A DNA stretch of 64,000 nt, from contig OY821771.1 of NCBI GenBank assembly GCA_963682175.1, positions 35,422,201 through 35,486,200 on the forward strand, written 5' to 3'. Under the pieces are notes generated by a model that saw only the letters and a list, made by a program, of their open reading frames with translations, ran no database searches and had not been told where the DNA came from. Position numbers and translations under genes: made by a program. The stretch comes from Triglochin maritima. Lineage: Eukaryota; Streptophyta; Magnoliopsida; Alismatales; Juncaginaceae. Each line of letters opens with the position of its first letter. Positions within the stretch are counted from its first letter, which is position 1. Shown here piece after piece: positions 1-11,812 of the stretch.

Positions 1-982
1 AGTTTCGATAGTAGTATGGTGTTATTAAAATCGGGTTTTTCAATTTTAACACGTGGATCAAGAAACGGGAGGGGAGTAGTTTTTAGATGACTAAGGTGAG
101 CTCCACACATAAAGTTTCTTTAACGTCCCTCCACTCGTAAGTATTTACATGGACTGCCATCGTATCTTTACCCAAAATGTTCTTGTTGAAATGTTAATTT
201 CCTGTCCGTGTCCCCTAAATCACGAGTTCTGATTTAACCTAATGCCCCCATTACTCTTTCTCACCCACCCCTCCAACTCCGCCGACATCACCAATTTTTG
301 TTGCCCCATCTTCCCTTTCCGAGTACCAACTGAAGGTACATCGTCGGATCTCTCTCGTCACCACGAAGGTCTTGTAGAGCTTCTCCCGACCATCACTCCT
401 CCAGACATCGGCGTTTGTTTGAAGGTATGGTCAGATGGGTTGGCCGGGTGGGGTATATATCTTCTCCTACATAAGAATCTTTTATCTGATTTGGTATAAT
501 ATGTTCCAATCTACCAACACAGTTTAATTGATGTTAGAAATTGATTATAAAGTTATTTGTTAAAGAGATTCCGATGAATTAATATTAATCTTCTTCGGTT
601 TCAAAGCGGATCTACAAATCGATCAAACCACTCATGTTCACACATACACCTCTGATCTATTAATCTTAGTTTGCTCTGTTTATCAGATTTTCTGCCAAAT
701 TGCACTACGATTCTAGTATATTTTGTTGAAATGACTAAATTGATATTTTCGTCTATATTTTTATTTTTACCTTTATTATATTTAATACAAAGTTATATAC
801 CGAGTTTTATTTTTACCTTTATATGCAACTTATATTTAATCCACACGAATACTTGCAGTACATGTCAAACTGAAGTAAGGATACGTAGTTACAACTAATG
901 TTCTATAAGCTAGGGAGTCGTTTGACCGAATTTGTGACAGTTAACCTTCACCAGTGTTATTGTATCAGTCTTTATTCTTCTA
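1..982. other. Intergenic, nothing recognised
   Basis: AT-rich sequence with no open frame resembling a known protein and no clear repeat structure. Short frames near 242-499 and 671-898 are low-complexity. It may include the left flank of the Harbinger element that starts coding at 983, but I could not find its terminal inverted repeat. Confidence 0.5.
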
Positions 983-2251
983 ATGGATGAAGCAAAACTA
1001 AACCTACTTATGGATGAGGCGAGAGAGGAAGAGATCCTTGTCTTAACTGCCATGTGTATTGTCGATGAGTACATAAGAACTCGCCTGAATAAGTATGTAG
1101 TCCATACTGTATCATTTACCGGGAATGAGAAAACAATGGACATGCTAAGAGGGCATTGGCGCGTGTGTTATGATGGATGTCACATGCACCTCTCAACCTT
1201 CCTCAGTTTGTGTGATACTTTAAAAAGGCGAGATCTCTTAAAAAATACGGGACATGTATCGGTTGAAGAACAACTTCATATGTTTTTATGGGCATTGGGA
1301 CACACGTTCAAGATGAATTCCAGAACTCGGGAGAAACAGTCAGTCGACATTTCAATGTGGTTCTTAATGCACTCACCTTGTGGGCGTCCGATGTTATAAA
1401 GGTTAAGGATAGTTTGAATGACATTCTTGAACATATTATGACCTGGGGTGGTGGAAAGTATTTTCCTTACTTTAAGGATTGTGTTGGGGCATTAGATGGG
1501 ACCCATGTTAACGCTTACGTTCCAAAGGAAAAACAAGTACGATATCGGTGTGGTCGCGACCCAACTCACACAACTCAAAATGTGTTGGTTGTGTGTGACT
1601 TCAACATTCATTTCACATTTGCGATTGCTGGATGGGAAGGAAGTGTGCATGATAATCGGATCCTCAATGAATCAATTTACGACCAGAATTTCCTGATGCC
1701 ACCAAATGGTAAATTAAATTTTCTTAAATTTTACATGGAAGTTTCATTTAAAACAATTTTTTTGGTGGTTGAGCAGATAAGTAATACCTGATTGATGTCG
1801 GGTACCCCAATCTAAGAGGTTTTTTGGCACCTTATCGCAACACCAGATACCACCGAAGTGACTTCCAGGGATCTCAACCTCAAGGAAGGGAAGAGCAATT
1901 TAATCAAATGCATTCGTCATTAAGGAATGTAATAGAGCGTTCATTCATAGTCCTAAAGATGTGATGGGCACTCCTTAGGAAGATGGGACCTTACAACCTC
2001 GAAAAGCAAGCTAGGATTGTGATAGTTGCGATGGCATTGCACAACTTCATTATAGATGCCCAGAATGACATATTGATTGAAGAATATGACAACACAAAAT
2101 TGTAGATTCCGCATCTGGATCCGTTATCGCAAACGGTATCGCTGGATCCGCTATCGGAAACGATATCACTGGAGGACGAAGCAACGAATCCATCATGTCA
2201 AATGTTAGAGATCAAATAAGGGATGCTATCGCCACTGCTAGGAGTGTTTAA
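983..2251 (+). pseudogene. PIF/Harbinger transposase (HARBI1-like DDE nuclease), decayed
   Basis: This is the DDE nuclease of a PIF/Harbinger DNA transposon. The N-terminal part reads from ATG 983. A one-base frameshift near 1310-1320 moves the reading into the frame containing QNSGETVSRHFNVVLNAL. All three catalytic positions are visible: Asp in GALDGTH (about 1486-1506), Asp in GSVHDNRIL (about 1642-1668) and Glu in RNVIERSF (about 1924-1947). An intron appears to run from about 1708 to a TTGAGCAG acceptor near 1776, after which K-stop-YLIDVGYP has TAA where a Tyr is expected. A second stop (TGA) lies in the segment LKM-stop-WALLRKM. The tail holds a 27-bp tandem repeat (LDPLSxT) and another frameshift before TAA at 2249-2251. 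At least two stops and two frameshifts make it inactive. The Myb/SANT ORF that normally accompanies this family follows on the same strand. Confidence 0.88.
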
Positions 2252-2387
2252 ATTATGTTATGTTTCATCCACCCTAAATTTGAACATATTGTTATGCTAG
2301 TTTTATCTCATTTTGGTTTTTCAACAATCTCATTATATTAGTGTTTCATTCAGCTATTATTTTAATTAAATTTGTAGAATTGCAGAT

Positions 2388-3121
2388 ATGAGGGGACAAT
2401 TGAATCACAACACATCAGGACTTCCCACCTTCCCGGTTGAAGAAAGGGTGTTTTAGATGATTACGAACTATCACTAGATGAGGAGTACCTATCTGCAGGC
2501 CTTAGCAGTCAATATCTTCATGTTGTGGGAGAGACAAGTATAAATCATTTCAACTCTCAATCCGAGCAGCCTACAACGGAGGAGGTTGTCCTGCCACCAT
2601 CCACAAAGCCTAAGAAAGCCAATTGGACATCAAGAAGCCATGAAATATGGATTTGCTTGCTGATGCAGGAGGTGGTTGTTGGGAATAAGCCCGAGATAGT
2701 ACTTAGCAACGAAAGGGGGAAAACCTTGTCAGAAACTTACATCAAGAATGTGGAATTTACTATACATGGGATCAACAAAAGAACCATTGGGAGAATACAA
2801 AGAAAAAGTATTACACATGGAGGTGGTTGAAGTCTCATACGGGGAAGGGATGGGATCCCAACCTTGGAACTATTCAGATGGAGGATAGTTGGTGGAAAGA
2901 AAATGTCGTTTGTAAGTTCATCACATCATGAAATATAATCCATTTAACTCTTCTACAATGCCGACAAATTGTATGTTTGTTTTCCGCAGGCCCATTTTAA
3001 CTTAGAAAAAATCAAGCACGAAACATTACGGTATGCAGACGAGCTGGATGTCATTTTTGCGGGTTCGATGGCGGAAGGAGATCTAGTCCTAAATGTGTCA
3101 CATGCCGATTCTGAGGGCTGA
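2388..3121 (+). pseudogene. Harbinger-associated Myb/SANT-like DNA-binding protein, decayed
   Basis: Second ORF of the same PIF/Harbinger element; this partner binds DNA and helps transposase reach the nucleus. From ATG 2388 the protein reads RGQLNHNTSGL, then an extra T near 2453 shifts the frame into LDDYELSLDEEYL. The Myb/SANT-like core follows: NWTSRSHEIWICLLMQEV, GNKP, and after a frameshift near 2735 the segments NHWENTKKKYYTWRWLK and GKGWDPNLGTIQMEDSWW. An intron probably runs from about 2911 (GTAAGT) to TTCCGCAG near 2990, then LEKIKHETLRYADELDVIF and a stop at 3119-3121. Related but broken sequence continues to about 3360. The pairing with the upstream transposase supports a single autonomous-type element that has decayed. 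Confidence 0.8.
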
Positions 3122-3361
3122 ACCATTTCCAAGCATACAACATCATCTCACTACAACAATCGGACCACCACTAACTATCCAATTCCTGGGGATACTACAA
3201 ATTCTGGGGAGCGACAGGGAGATGAAACCCCCACAACAACAGTCATCCATGGTGACCTTACTAATGGGGTTAAGCGTAAACATCGAATACCACCATCTTC
3301 CCGGTTGTTGAGGGAAGGAATTACATCAGTGGTGAACGAACTCAAAGAAAGGAAGGCATGT

Positions 3362-5470
3362 AGGATTTCGTGTCCCTATGTATGTATATATTTTAACATT
3401 TTTAATACAACATACAAGATCGATTTCATATTTTCAACAATTTTTATGTACATTACTTTGTGTTTATTCTAATATCATGCAACCCTACATTTATTAAAAT
3501 AAACCACAAAGAGAGATCATACCTAAAAGGTTCTCTAAAACCTTTTTGAAGATCCGGAGTCACGTTGCCCGTAGAATTGTCCACCGATTTGCCTCCGAGT
3601 GTTCACCAAACTCTAAACAAAATTAGAGAGAAATGAGCTAGTCAATCAATCTCTAATAAGGCTTAGAATCTAGCTAATAACCCATCTTCGAGCTCCTGAG
3701 ATTTCTATCTCCCAAACTCAAAATTAGTAAGAGATTTTCGTAGTGATTAGAGGAGAGATTAATGAGAGAAAGAATTTTTGCATTCACATAAACAAGTAGG
3801 AGGAAGGGTGCTTTTATAGACTCCCAAAACATCCTTATCAAGAACTATTCCTTAGTCATGATCTATTGCTCATTCTCTCCTAAAATTAATCTCTAATTGT
3901 CACATAAACATCCTCTAAAACATTTTAATTAAATCTGGAATTAATCCACCCATGATCTAATTAATATCTTAATAATTCAGGCAGAAATCGCATTGTTCGG
4001 TTGACCGAGAATTTTTCTCGGTTAACCGAACCATTTGGTTTTAACACGTGTTCGGTGCACCGTGAGCTAGACGGTCGACCGAATTCGCATGAGAAAAATT
4101 CTCTGGAAAAATTCAGACGAACCACGTCTTCGCTTCGGTCGACCGTTGACTCACCAAAATTTCTCCTGCAGCATAGTCATCGGATGACCATGTCACCTTT
4201 GGTCAACCGAAAATACTTTTTCTCAGTTGACCGTTCACGCTCGGTTAACCAAATCTGATTGTCCAGGCACTCTAGACAATTTCGGTCAACCAATTGTGAT
4301 TACCCGTTCCCCATTCAGTTAACCGATCCGAAGATACCCCGTTCGACCGAACCCTGAACGGTTCACCGTGTTTGACCCCGATTTTGTCTTTGTCAAATTT
4401 TGGATTTATTTCCAACAAAATTTGATCTTTTGGGGTTTTTAGCAAATTCACATCTTATGTAATATTAAATTATTACACCCCATAATATATACACCTCGTA
4501 TGAATTTATTATGATTCTAATTATGTCAATCTCATGACATATTGATTTTATTCATTCACCACATGTGTCTCATTTTCATATGAAACCCGACACATCATAT
4601 GAACTTAAAATCAAGCCACTTGTTTCCCAGTTTTGTGGTGTGACCTATAGGAGGATGTAAGCCAAATTGGCAGCGATATTAAACATTTAATATCTCAAAA
4701 TATAAACGGTATCTAGCTACACATTATAATTACCCAATTAGCATAAATGTCTTTGTTCCACCCGAACAAAAACACGATCCATTTAGTTATGTAAGTGCAC
4801 CACTTGTGTCCGTCCCTTGCCTAATGATATTAAGAATATATATACAAAGTAGAAATGTGTTATCTTTGTATTATATCCATTTCTTGATCTCTCTAAGCTA
4901 ATTATAACTATGTAACTTAACTCAAGTTACATTGTGTACATTATAATTTTGCTTTATCAAGGAGCTCACTAATATCGTCACTCCATTAAGAGGGGCAATG
5001 ATAATCGTTTGATTAGCTATCTTTTCCAGCACAAGTCATGTTTAACCAACCATTGTCTTTATCACTACACTCATTGATAGCTTTTGACAATAATCAAATT
5101 AAACACTTCTTGAGTGAAAAGATATAAGTCTCATATCTTAGGATCCAAGACACAGTAAAACATTAATGACACGAAATACAATTCCATAATGTTTTATTTG
5201 TTAGGTTTGTTCAATATATAAAAGTAATCTTTTCCTCTTTCATATACTCGTGTCGTCAATTATTTGTAGAGCTACAATAATCGATGACCAACACGACAAT
5301 CTTATCTCGGTAATTAATGTTCCATGTTAATTACCATGATTGTGAACAACTTTTGATATATGTAAACAATTATCTTTTAGAGCTCTACGGTTAAGGACCA
5401 AGCGTCTCTTCCGTAACACTTCCAAAAGACGAATATCATAATCAAGGAACAAAATGTTTGCACATTCAAT
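3362..5470. other. Non-coding transposon-like sequence with paired palindromes
   Basis: No gene is visible. The stretch 3999-4380 holds degenerate GGTCGACC-type palindromes (GGTTGACC at 3999 and GGTTAACC at 4020, 21 bp apart; GGTGCACC at 4054 and GGTCGACC at 4073), the signature seen in the LTRs elsewhere in this window. This suggests a decayed retrotransposon LTR or internal region, probably joined to the truncated Copia gag immediately to the right. The remainder (4400-5470) is AT-rich and unassigned. Confidence 0.4.
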
Positions 5471-6051
5471 TCATAATAATTGACATATAAAAGTAATACT
5501 TTTATAACACATTCCTTTCAAATTCTTACTCGCATCAAAATAGATTAACGTATCATTGACTTCCTCCAATACCAACGAATCCTTCCCATATATGATCGTA
5601 TTCAACAAATTCTCAAATGAGTCTGGTAGTGACGTCAACAAAAGCATTACCTTATCTCCATCTTCCAACTTTACGCCCAACTGCATGACATCTGCTACGA
5701 GCTTGTTGAACATAGATAGATGATCAACATACGATGTGTTCTCTTTCATCCAAAACGTGTACAGCTGACGATTTAGATTCAACTTGTTGTCGAGACAGTT
5801 CTTCATGAACCTCTCCTCCAGAAGTTTCCAACATCCATCTGATGTAGCCGCAAATTCCCCGAAGAGAATATCATACCAGAGGCAAAACTCGTTGATCATT
5901 ATCGCCCGTAGATTCCATCCAACGTGTACAAGAGCTCGTCCGTCTGCGACATCGACGCACGGAGCCTCTGTTGCCATGTCGAAAAGTTCCCCTTCCGGTG
6001 AATTTCTTCACCCGGAAAATTCTTACGTCTTCCGACATCGTAGAAGTCAAC
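5471..6051 (-). pseudogene. Ty1/Copia retrotransposon gag fragment
   Basis: Read on the minus strand just after a primer binding site, this is the N-terminal half of a Copia gag polyprotein (UBN2-like domain). It begins with VDFYDVGRRKNFPGEE and GNFSTWQQRLRAS, the usual FxxWxxR gag start, shifts frame near 5900-5950, then runs through CWKLLEERFMKNCLDNKL, QLYTFWMKENTSYVDHL, KLVADVMQLGVKLEDGDK and LLTSLPDSFENLLNTIIYGK. The frame ends at 5471 before the CCHC zinc knuckle. No protease, integrase or reverse transcriptase follows, so the element is truncated or recombined with the unrelated sequence to its left. At least one frameshift is present. Confidence 0.8.
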
Positions 6052-6053
6052 CT

Positions 6054-6066
6054 GGCTCTGATACCA
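6054..6066 (-). other. Retrotransposon primer binding site (initiator tRNA-Met type)
   Basis: The minus strand reads TGGTATCAGAGCC, the standard plant LTR-retrotransposon primer binding site complementary to the 3' end of initiator Met tRNA. It lies two bases after the LTR end CCGTTCCAACA and immediately before the gag start. This fixes the orientation and one LTR boundary of the element. Confidence 0.88.
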
Positions 6067-6068
6067 GC

Positions 6069-6700
6069 TGTTGGAACGGGGATTCACGATGCTATCAACG
6101 ACAACGGATCAAACACAAACAGCAAAACAAGAATATTGATGCGGAAAATACTAACTTCTATCCCAATCTCAATCTTATGAAACAAGAAACACAATCAAGA
6201 TGTAATAGACAAACAATCACAAACACACCTGAAGCAAACCACGATCAGAATTCTCCAATCGGTCGACTGGTATACGGTTTTCAGCCTAACTGCCACAATT
6301 CGGTTGATCGTTGTCCAACGGTCGATTGATCGTTCCGCGCTTTAGAATAGTGCATGGGAGACTCTGGATATTTTCGGTCGACTACGTGTCTCGCACCGGT
6401 CGACCGATCCGCAATGCTGATCCTCGACTTGAAGTCCATGAAAGTTTTCGGTCGACCGCGTGCCCAACACTGGTCGATCCGCACGTTGTTTCGAGCATGG
6501 AATGCTCTGGAGATTTTCGGTCGACCGCATGCCAACATCAGCCGACTGATTCTCACTCTTTGATGAATCCTGGCACGCTCTGGAAATTTCTGGTCGATCG
6601 CGTGACCTACACCGGTCAACCGATTCTCCCTGTTTCCTGTACTTTAACAAATATAAATAAGTTTTCAACTGTAAGCTCACTCAACCCACAAAATGTTTTT
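6069..6700 (-). mobile_element. Copia 5' LTR (3' end exact, other end approximate)
   Basis: The LTR ends on the minus strand with CCAACA, two bases before the primer binding site. The other boundary is not certain; I place it near 6700 because the GGTCGACC-rich part stops there. The stretch 6302-6621 carries palindrome doublets: starts at 6376 and 6398, 6450 and 6472, 6519 and 6540, 6592 and 6614. Spacing is 21-22 bp, as in the F1 and F3 LTRs, although the rest of the LTR does not look like theirs. Confidence 0.65.
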
Positions 6701-7182
6701 CCTTATCATGCCCAGAAACACCCCCAAACACCCTATAATCTCTTCTCTCTGCGTCATTTGGAGATCAATTCTATGTAAAATAAAAAAAATTCACAAAAAA
6801 ATTACAAAATCAAAACAAATAAAAAACATTTTTAAAATAATTTTTTAATGATTTTGAACAAAAAAACAACAAACTGGGAAGGGGGAACGAGGACACGTGC
6901 CCCCACCCAAACATCCCTCTGAGTGTTTTGCCCAACGCCCGATGAAGTGCTCGGGTGGGGGGACGTGGCAAGCATTTTGCTGACGTGGAGGCGCTTTTGT
7001 TCATCCGCCGCATATTTTTTGTTGTTAACTTTGCTCTAAGGCAACAAAACAAGAACTTATTAAGAACCTAAACAAGAATGTTATCAGAAAAAAAATTAAG
7101 AACTTATTAAGCAAGAACTTAAACAGTATCCAACGTTGTATAAACAAAATAATGTGTATAAATAAATAAATATATATATAGA
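6701..7182. other. Intergenic, nothing recognised
   Basis: A-rich stretch at about 6777-6860, then unassigned sequence. No plausible coding frame on either strand. Confidence 0.4.
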
Positions 7183-7360
7183 GGTAGCCCCCACAATATT
7201 TACCACTCATTTCAAATTGTAAGGTAGATTAAGAAAAAAACGGTTATGCAAATGAATGGTGAGATTAACTTTAAATAAGATCTAATGATGAGATTATAAG
7301 GAGCTTAAATTAAATTTGATGAGCCCTGAGTTCACTAGAGCTTGACCCTATATATATATT
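7183..7360. repeat. MITE-like repeat, copy 1
   Basis: About 165 bp here matches 11636-11806 closely in direct orientation, including the shared segment CCACTCATTTCAAATTGTAA and a common end of the form CTAGAGCTTGAC-CTAT. In the second copy the two ends are imperfect inverted repeats around CTCTAGTRAGCTCA. This suggests a small non-autonomous DNA transposon present twice, on either side of the LLPH-like gene. Confidence 0.6.
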
Positions 7361-8216
7361 CCTACATCCGTTCATTATAAGCATTTCAAATCCACTTTGG
7401 AGGCGCTATATAAAATTTGGTACTAAGGGAATGCAGACGTTTGCCCGAGGACGTGGCACATTACTGCCGTTGCAAAGCTTATTGCAGCAGTTAATCTTAA
7501 CTTGCACAACGACCCTCCTGCTTCTGCCACCGAGAAGGGTGACACGATCACACGAACTAATTAAGGGCCACAATGTTGGGCTAATTCTTTCGGTAGACAA
7601 GAGAGTAATGAGAACATGGCAATCAAAGTGTTACAATTCTCGCGCATTCTGTTAAAAAGATAACAGGCCGATGGTCTGGCCATTGCTCACGGAAACATAC
7701 ATGGACATTTAAAACTTGCTCACGAAAATCTTACCTAGCTATTGCCGTTTAAGACAATGTTTAAACATATAATTTGTTATTAGTTAGATAAATTATAAGG
7801 GAGATGACGTTTAGAAATGAACTATAAACTGGAGAAATATAACCACACCAAATTAGAGATGTCGAATGCAAGAACATTCACTCGATGAATTGACAATATG
7901 TACACCAGTAATAAACAGAAGTGGAAACCGAGAGATAAAACCCTGTTCCAGATTAACAATCAAGTCGTCAAAATCATCACCGTATTATCATTCCTGCACC
8001 GACTAATGTCCCATTATTATTAGAGAACCAAATTAATATCACCAGAACAGTAGACTACTCTCTTGCAAGAGATTTGGCAAATACAAATTGAATAACTCAT
8101 TGAGTAGAATGCTAAATTGTGCAGAACTCAAGATGATACTTCTGATGCCCAAAATTTCTTTTCCAAAAGCTCTAAAAGTACACTTTTTTTGTTTGATCGG
8201 TTAGGTACACTGAAAC

Positions 8217-9386
8217 TTAGAAATCAGAATTACGTTTTTTTGTGAGCTTTCCCTTGGTTTTGAAGCGCTTGCTTTTGACAGCTTTGAATTTATTTTTCCG
8301 CTTCTTCCCGACACCACCAGAAGGCTTCAAATGAGATCCAGAATCATTACCACCGTCAGCCATCTCCACATCTGTTGGGAATCACAATCAGAAAATTTTA
8401 TGACAATGAAAGAGCGAAAGTGCCACAAAACTTACATTGGCCAGACTACAGCAGTTGACAATCTTCAATAAAAATAAAAAATCATAGAAACATTGAACAA
8501 AAATAATAAAGTTGAGTATGTTAAAAACAATTAAGAAACAATTGCAAGGTGCATATTGTTTCTCATAAATAATTATCTTAACAACAATGTCAGATTGGAA
8601 GAACATATATTCTTGCAAGTGCACCCTGTTTTATTATGTAATTTGAGTTCAATCTATCCGATAGTAACTAGGACTTACTTAAGAAAAACTCCTTCCGTAC
8701 GACACTTTATGATATATCTGGGAATATTAATCACTGCAAAGCTTATCAAAGAAACTAATCATTTAGTTTGATAGAGTAAAAGCTAATAATTTATGGTGGA
8801 AATCCCCACTTATCCAGATGCACACAAACACAGTTGAAAATGATATTATATCATATTATCTAAAGTAATAACTCTTTTTATCTATGGACCATGTTCACAA
8901 TAACACAGCATTTGACCAAAAGAAATGTAACTTTTTCCACCTCTTTGAATTTGGGCTGTCATGGACTCATAGGGTCATGAAGACATAGTAATTGCATCCC
9001 ATATTGAACTTGTTGCCTCTGGACTCGTTGTAAAGAATTTTTACTTAGACTTATTACCTTTACATAAATCAAGATTATCTAGCATTTGCTCAGTAAGTAC
9101 TGATGTTATCTAAATCATGTTCAGTTAATTCAGAATCAAACCATCTAAGCAATTGAAACTGGGCTTATACAGCTTGAATTTGAACACCTGTTTTTCTGAA
9201 CAATATCTGAAACCACAAAATCTTCCAAAGAACATGACTTTAAGCTACGGTTGTAAATGGGTAGGATATTAACCATTTAACTGTCCGAACCGCACGGGCG
9301 GTTACAGGTAGAAAAATCCTAACCATTTAATTAATGGAATGAGTAAGAGTACAAGTTTTTACCCGCCCATTTAACAGCGAAATATA

Positions 9387-9429
<43 letters not shown>

Positions 9430-11424
9430 GTTTCTAAATTCAAACATGAGTTTATCTTTTAACTGTAAGGTTATTTTGATGTTTGTCATTATGTGGAACA
9501 ATTGTTTAATTTGTGTTTAAAGTCATTTATGGACGTTTGATTATGAACTTGTGGATGTTTTTGGTTATAAATTTGTGGATATTTGATATTAAATATTATA
9601 GGTATTATAAGTTTTAGCTAGTTATCCATGTATCCTTGACAAATTTTTACTCATTTAATCATTTGCCCAGTCCACCTATCCATTTAAAAATCCTCTAAGT
9701 TTTACCCATATAACCATTTAACCGTTCAAAACCATTTACTTAAACAAGATGGTAGGGTCATGGGTAGAGATAAAAATAAACGGGTTTCTAACCAAACTGC
9801 AAACTGTTTAATTAGACGACTATGGGTATAGGTAGCCTAATAACTGTCCACGAACCGCCCATTTGCAGCCCTACTTTAAGCCATGGTTTGAAAACCGGGA
9901 CCTATTGGGACAGCTGGTCTGGTCAACCCCCAAAAACCGGTGGGGTCGCCGGGTCGACCTCCGGTACTTATTTTTGGACCATGCTTTAAGTTTTCCTAAA
10001 TAAAAAAATCCTAACTTAATTCTTGTGAAACATGAGCATGAAATCAGCCCAGAAAAGACATACTTCAAAGCTGATTGGACAACTAGTGAGCCGGCCGACA
10101 TGAACTCCACCACTACACTGCTAAGTTTCGAAGCAATATTTTGGCTTCGTAAAAGTGGATCTACTTAACTCAAAAGGCCACAAAATGAAGCCCTGCGAAA
10201 ATTTAGCTGCACAACCTAAGATTGCAAACTAGCTTTTGTGAACTTTTTTTGATTGGTAGAAGAAAATTTAGAAAAATAACAAAATATAGGGAAAATGATT
10301 GTTGGTTGTTTCAATGGGATAACGATGAAACCCAACTGCCCATCTGCCCAATTCATGTTGCAGGAAACTCTTTCGGCAAAACATGCATGATTATCAGCAC
10401 ACCACCGATACACACAATCCTGCTTATTGCATTAATAGTGGAAAACACAAAAAACGGACTAAGAACATGCCTATAAAGCAATTGCATTAGAAGCAAAAAT
10501 ACATAATTAGTTACAACTTACAAGGAACATGCCTATAAAGCAATTGCATACATACAACTAATCTCATCACAATAAGAACACTCAATCACCATCGTGTGTT
10601 TGGTTTCTAGGCAAATCTAAGAACACTTTAAAATAGAGTTCCATGACTCAAATATTTGTATTGCAAAGGAATCCACCCTACTTTCCACTCTAAAAAACCC
10701 CAAGGAGTTGAGTTCTAGACTTTACCCCAATCCCCGCAATCCAATCCCACCCAATAAAACCTCAAAAGCAAGCTCCGGGACCGTAGATCTTAACCTCTAA
10801 AAACTCAACTAAGAAACTAATATAGCAATCGGCTGCAATTCCCACCAATTCATCCACAATAAATGGAATCCAACAATATCCCGGAATGCCCAAGGACGGC
10901 GCTAAGTGTTCGAATTTTGAGATTTCACCTAGTTAGTAAGGATCCTTGGGGATTTCAACCACTTGGGTTTTCGGATTTCGCCATAAACTTGTAACAACCC
11001 TTGGGGATTCCGACCCTCCTAACCTGAATTCCTGGCACCACACGTCTGCATGATCCAAGAGTCTAACTAGACAATTCACACTACAACTCTTCGTTTCCTT
11101 CCATCCCAAACAACGCCTTAAATCCAAAGACCGTCATGGAACCAATCAACCAAAACACCACGAAACCAGGCATGACAAACACACCAAACCCGGAAATATC
11201 GAGAGGGAAACGGAATCCGTACCCATGCCGGCGGAGGCCGAGGCCGGGGCGTCCTCCAGCATGTTGTTGGACTTGGGGACGAAGACCGGGAGCTTCGGTG
11301 CGGCGAGGGCGGCTTCCAGTGCGGCGTACTTGGCGGCATCCTTCTGGTCGTAGTACGGCTCCACGATTTCCCTCCGGAGGGTCCGGAGCCGCTTCTTCCT
11401 CTTCGATCTCAGCGACTTTGCCAT
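8217..11424 (-). CDS. LLP/LLPH-like small basic nucleolar protein
   Basis: A two-exon gene: exon 1 is 11424-11223 and exon 2 is 8371-8217, separated by a 2.85-kb GT/AG intron. The phases join exactly into 118 residues. The protein starts MAKSLRSKRKKRLRTLRREI and continues YALEAALAAPKLPV-like (YAALEAALAAPKLPVFVP), with MDVEMADGG across the splice, then GGVGKKRKNKFKAVKSKRF and a Lys/Arg-rich end. The basic MAKSLRSK start, AALAAPKLP block, acidic MADG spacer and GGVGKK-basic tail are the plant arrangement of the LLP homologue family (human LLPH), linked to nucleoli and large-subunit ribosome biogenesis. ATG 11424 is the conserved start, in a CCATGG-type context. Two telo-box motifs lie just upstream, as in many ribosome-biogenesis genes. 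The intron hosts a hAT MITE but both splice sites are intact, so the gene is probably functional. Function is from family knowledge only. Confidence 0.9.
9246..9873. mobile_element. hAT MITE in LLPH-like intron
   Basis: A 628-bp element flanked by a perfect 8-bp target duplication CTTTAAGC (9238-9245 and 9874-9881). The ends are TACGGTTGTAAATGG and CCATTTGCAGCCCTA, imperfect inverted repeats of the hAT TA-rGGkTGTAAA type. There is no coding frame. It contains an AT dinucleotide tract (about 9390-9427) and internal repeats of CATTTAACCGTTC-like sequence. Confidence 0.88.
9390..9427. repeat. (AT)n microsatellite
   Basis: Roughly 19 uninterrupted AT dinucleotides inside the hAT MITE. Length is likely to vary between individuals. 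Confidence 0.95.
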
Positions 11425-11430
11425 GGCGGC

Positions 11431-11493
11431 GTTAGGGTTTGGACGAGATGGGGGATATGCGAGTTAGCTTGTTGGGTTTTGTCTAGGGTTTTC
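11431..11493 (-). promoter_or_regulatory. Telo-box motifs upstream of LLPH-like start
   Basis: On the minus strand AAACCCTAAC lies at 11440-11431 and GAAAACCCTAGA at 11493-11482, within 70 bases upstream of the ATG. AAACCCTA (telo box) is common in promoters or 5' UTRs of plant ribosomal-protein and ribosome-biogenesis genes. That agrees with the assigned product. The transcription start itself cannot be placed. Confidence 0.6.
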
Positions 11494-11569
11494 GGGAGCG
11501 CGACGGGTAATCGGGTACGGAGGTCACCCGAGTAATCGGGCTGAAAGCCATCTAGATAGGGAACAATTT

Positions 11570-11812
11570 TTTGTATATATTTGTATACAATTCTCTAGTA
11601 AGCTCAGGGTTCAACTTTTCTAAATTAAGTCCCCACAATATCCACCACTCATTTCAAATTGTAAGGTAGATTAAGAAAAAAACGGTTATGTTAATGAATG
11701 GTGAGATTAACTGTAAATAAGATTCAATGGTGAGATTGTATGAAGCTTAAACTAAATTTGATGAGTCTTGAGCTCACTAGAGCTTGACTCTATTTGTATA
11801 ATATTATTTTTC
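11570..11812. repeat. MITE-like repeat, copy 2
   Basis: Second copy of the repeat at 7183-7360. The left part (TATACAATTCTCTAGTAAGC) and the reverse complement of the right part (TATACAAATAGAGTCAAGCT, then CTAGTGAGCTCAAG) are similar, which points to terminal inverted repeats. No target duplication could be assigned. Confidence 0.55.

Noticed and set aside
1288..1791. Separate gene overlapping the first transposase frame
   Set aside because: It is the same Harbinger transposase after a one-base frameshift.
5784..6329. 181-residue plus-strand frame
   Set aside because: Antisense to the Copia gag fragment, primer site and LTR end.
11136..11435. 99-residue plus-strand Arg/Pro-rich frame
   Set aside because: Antisense shadow of the LLPH-like exon 1, whose splice-consistent protein is clearly the real one.
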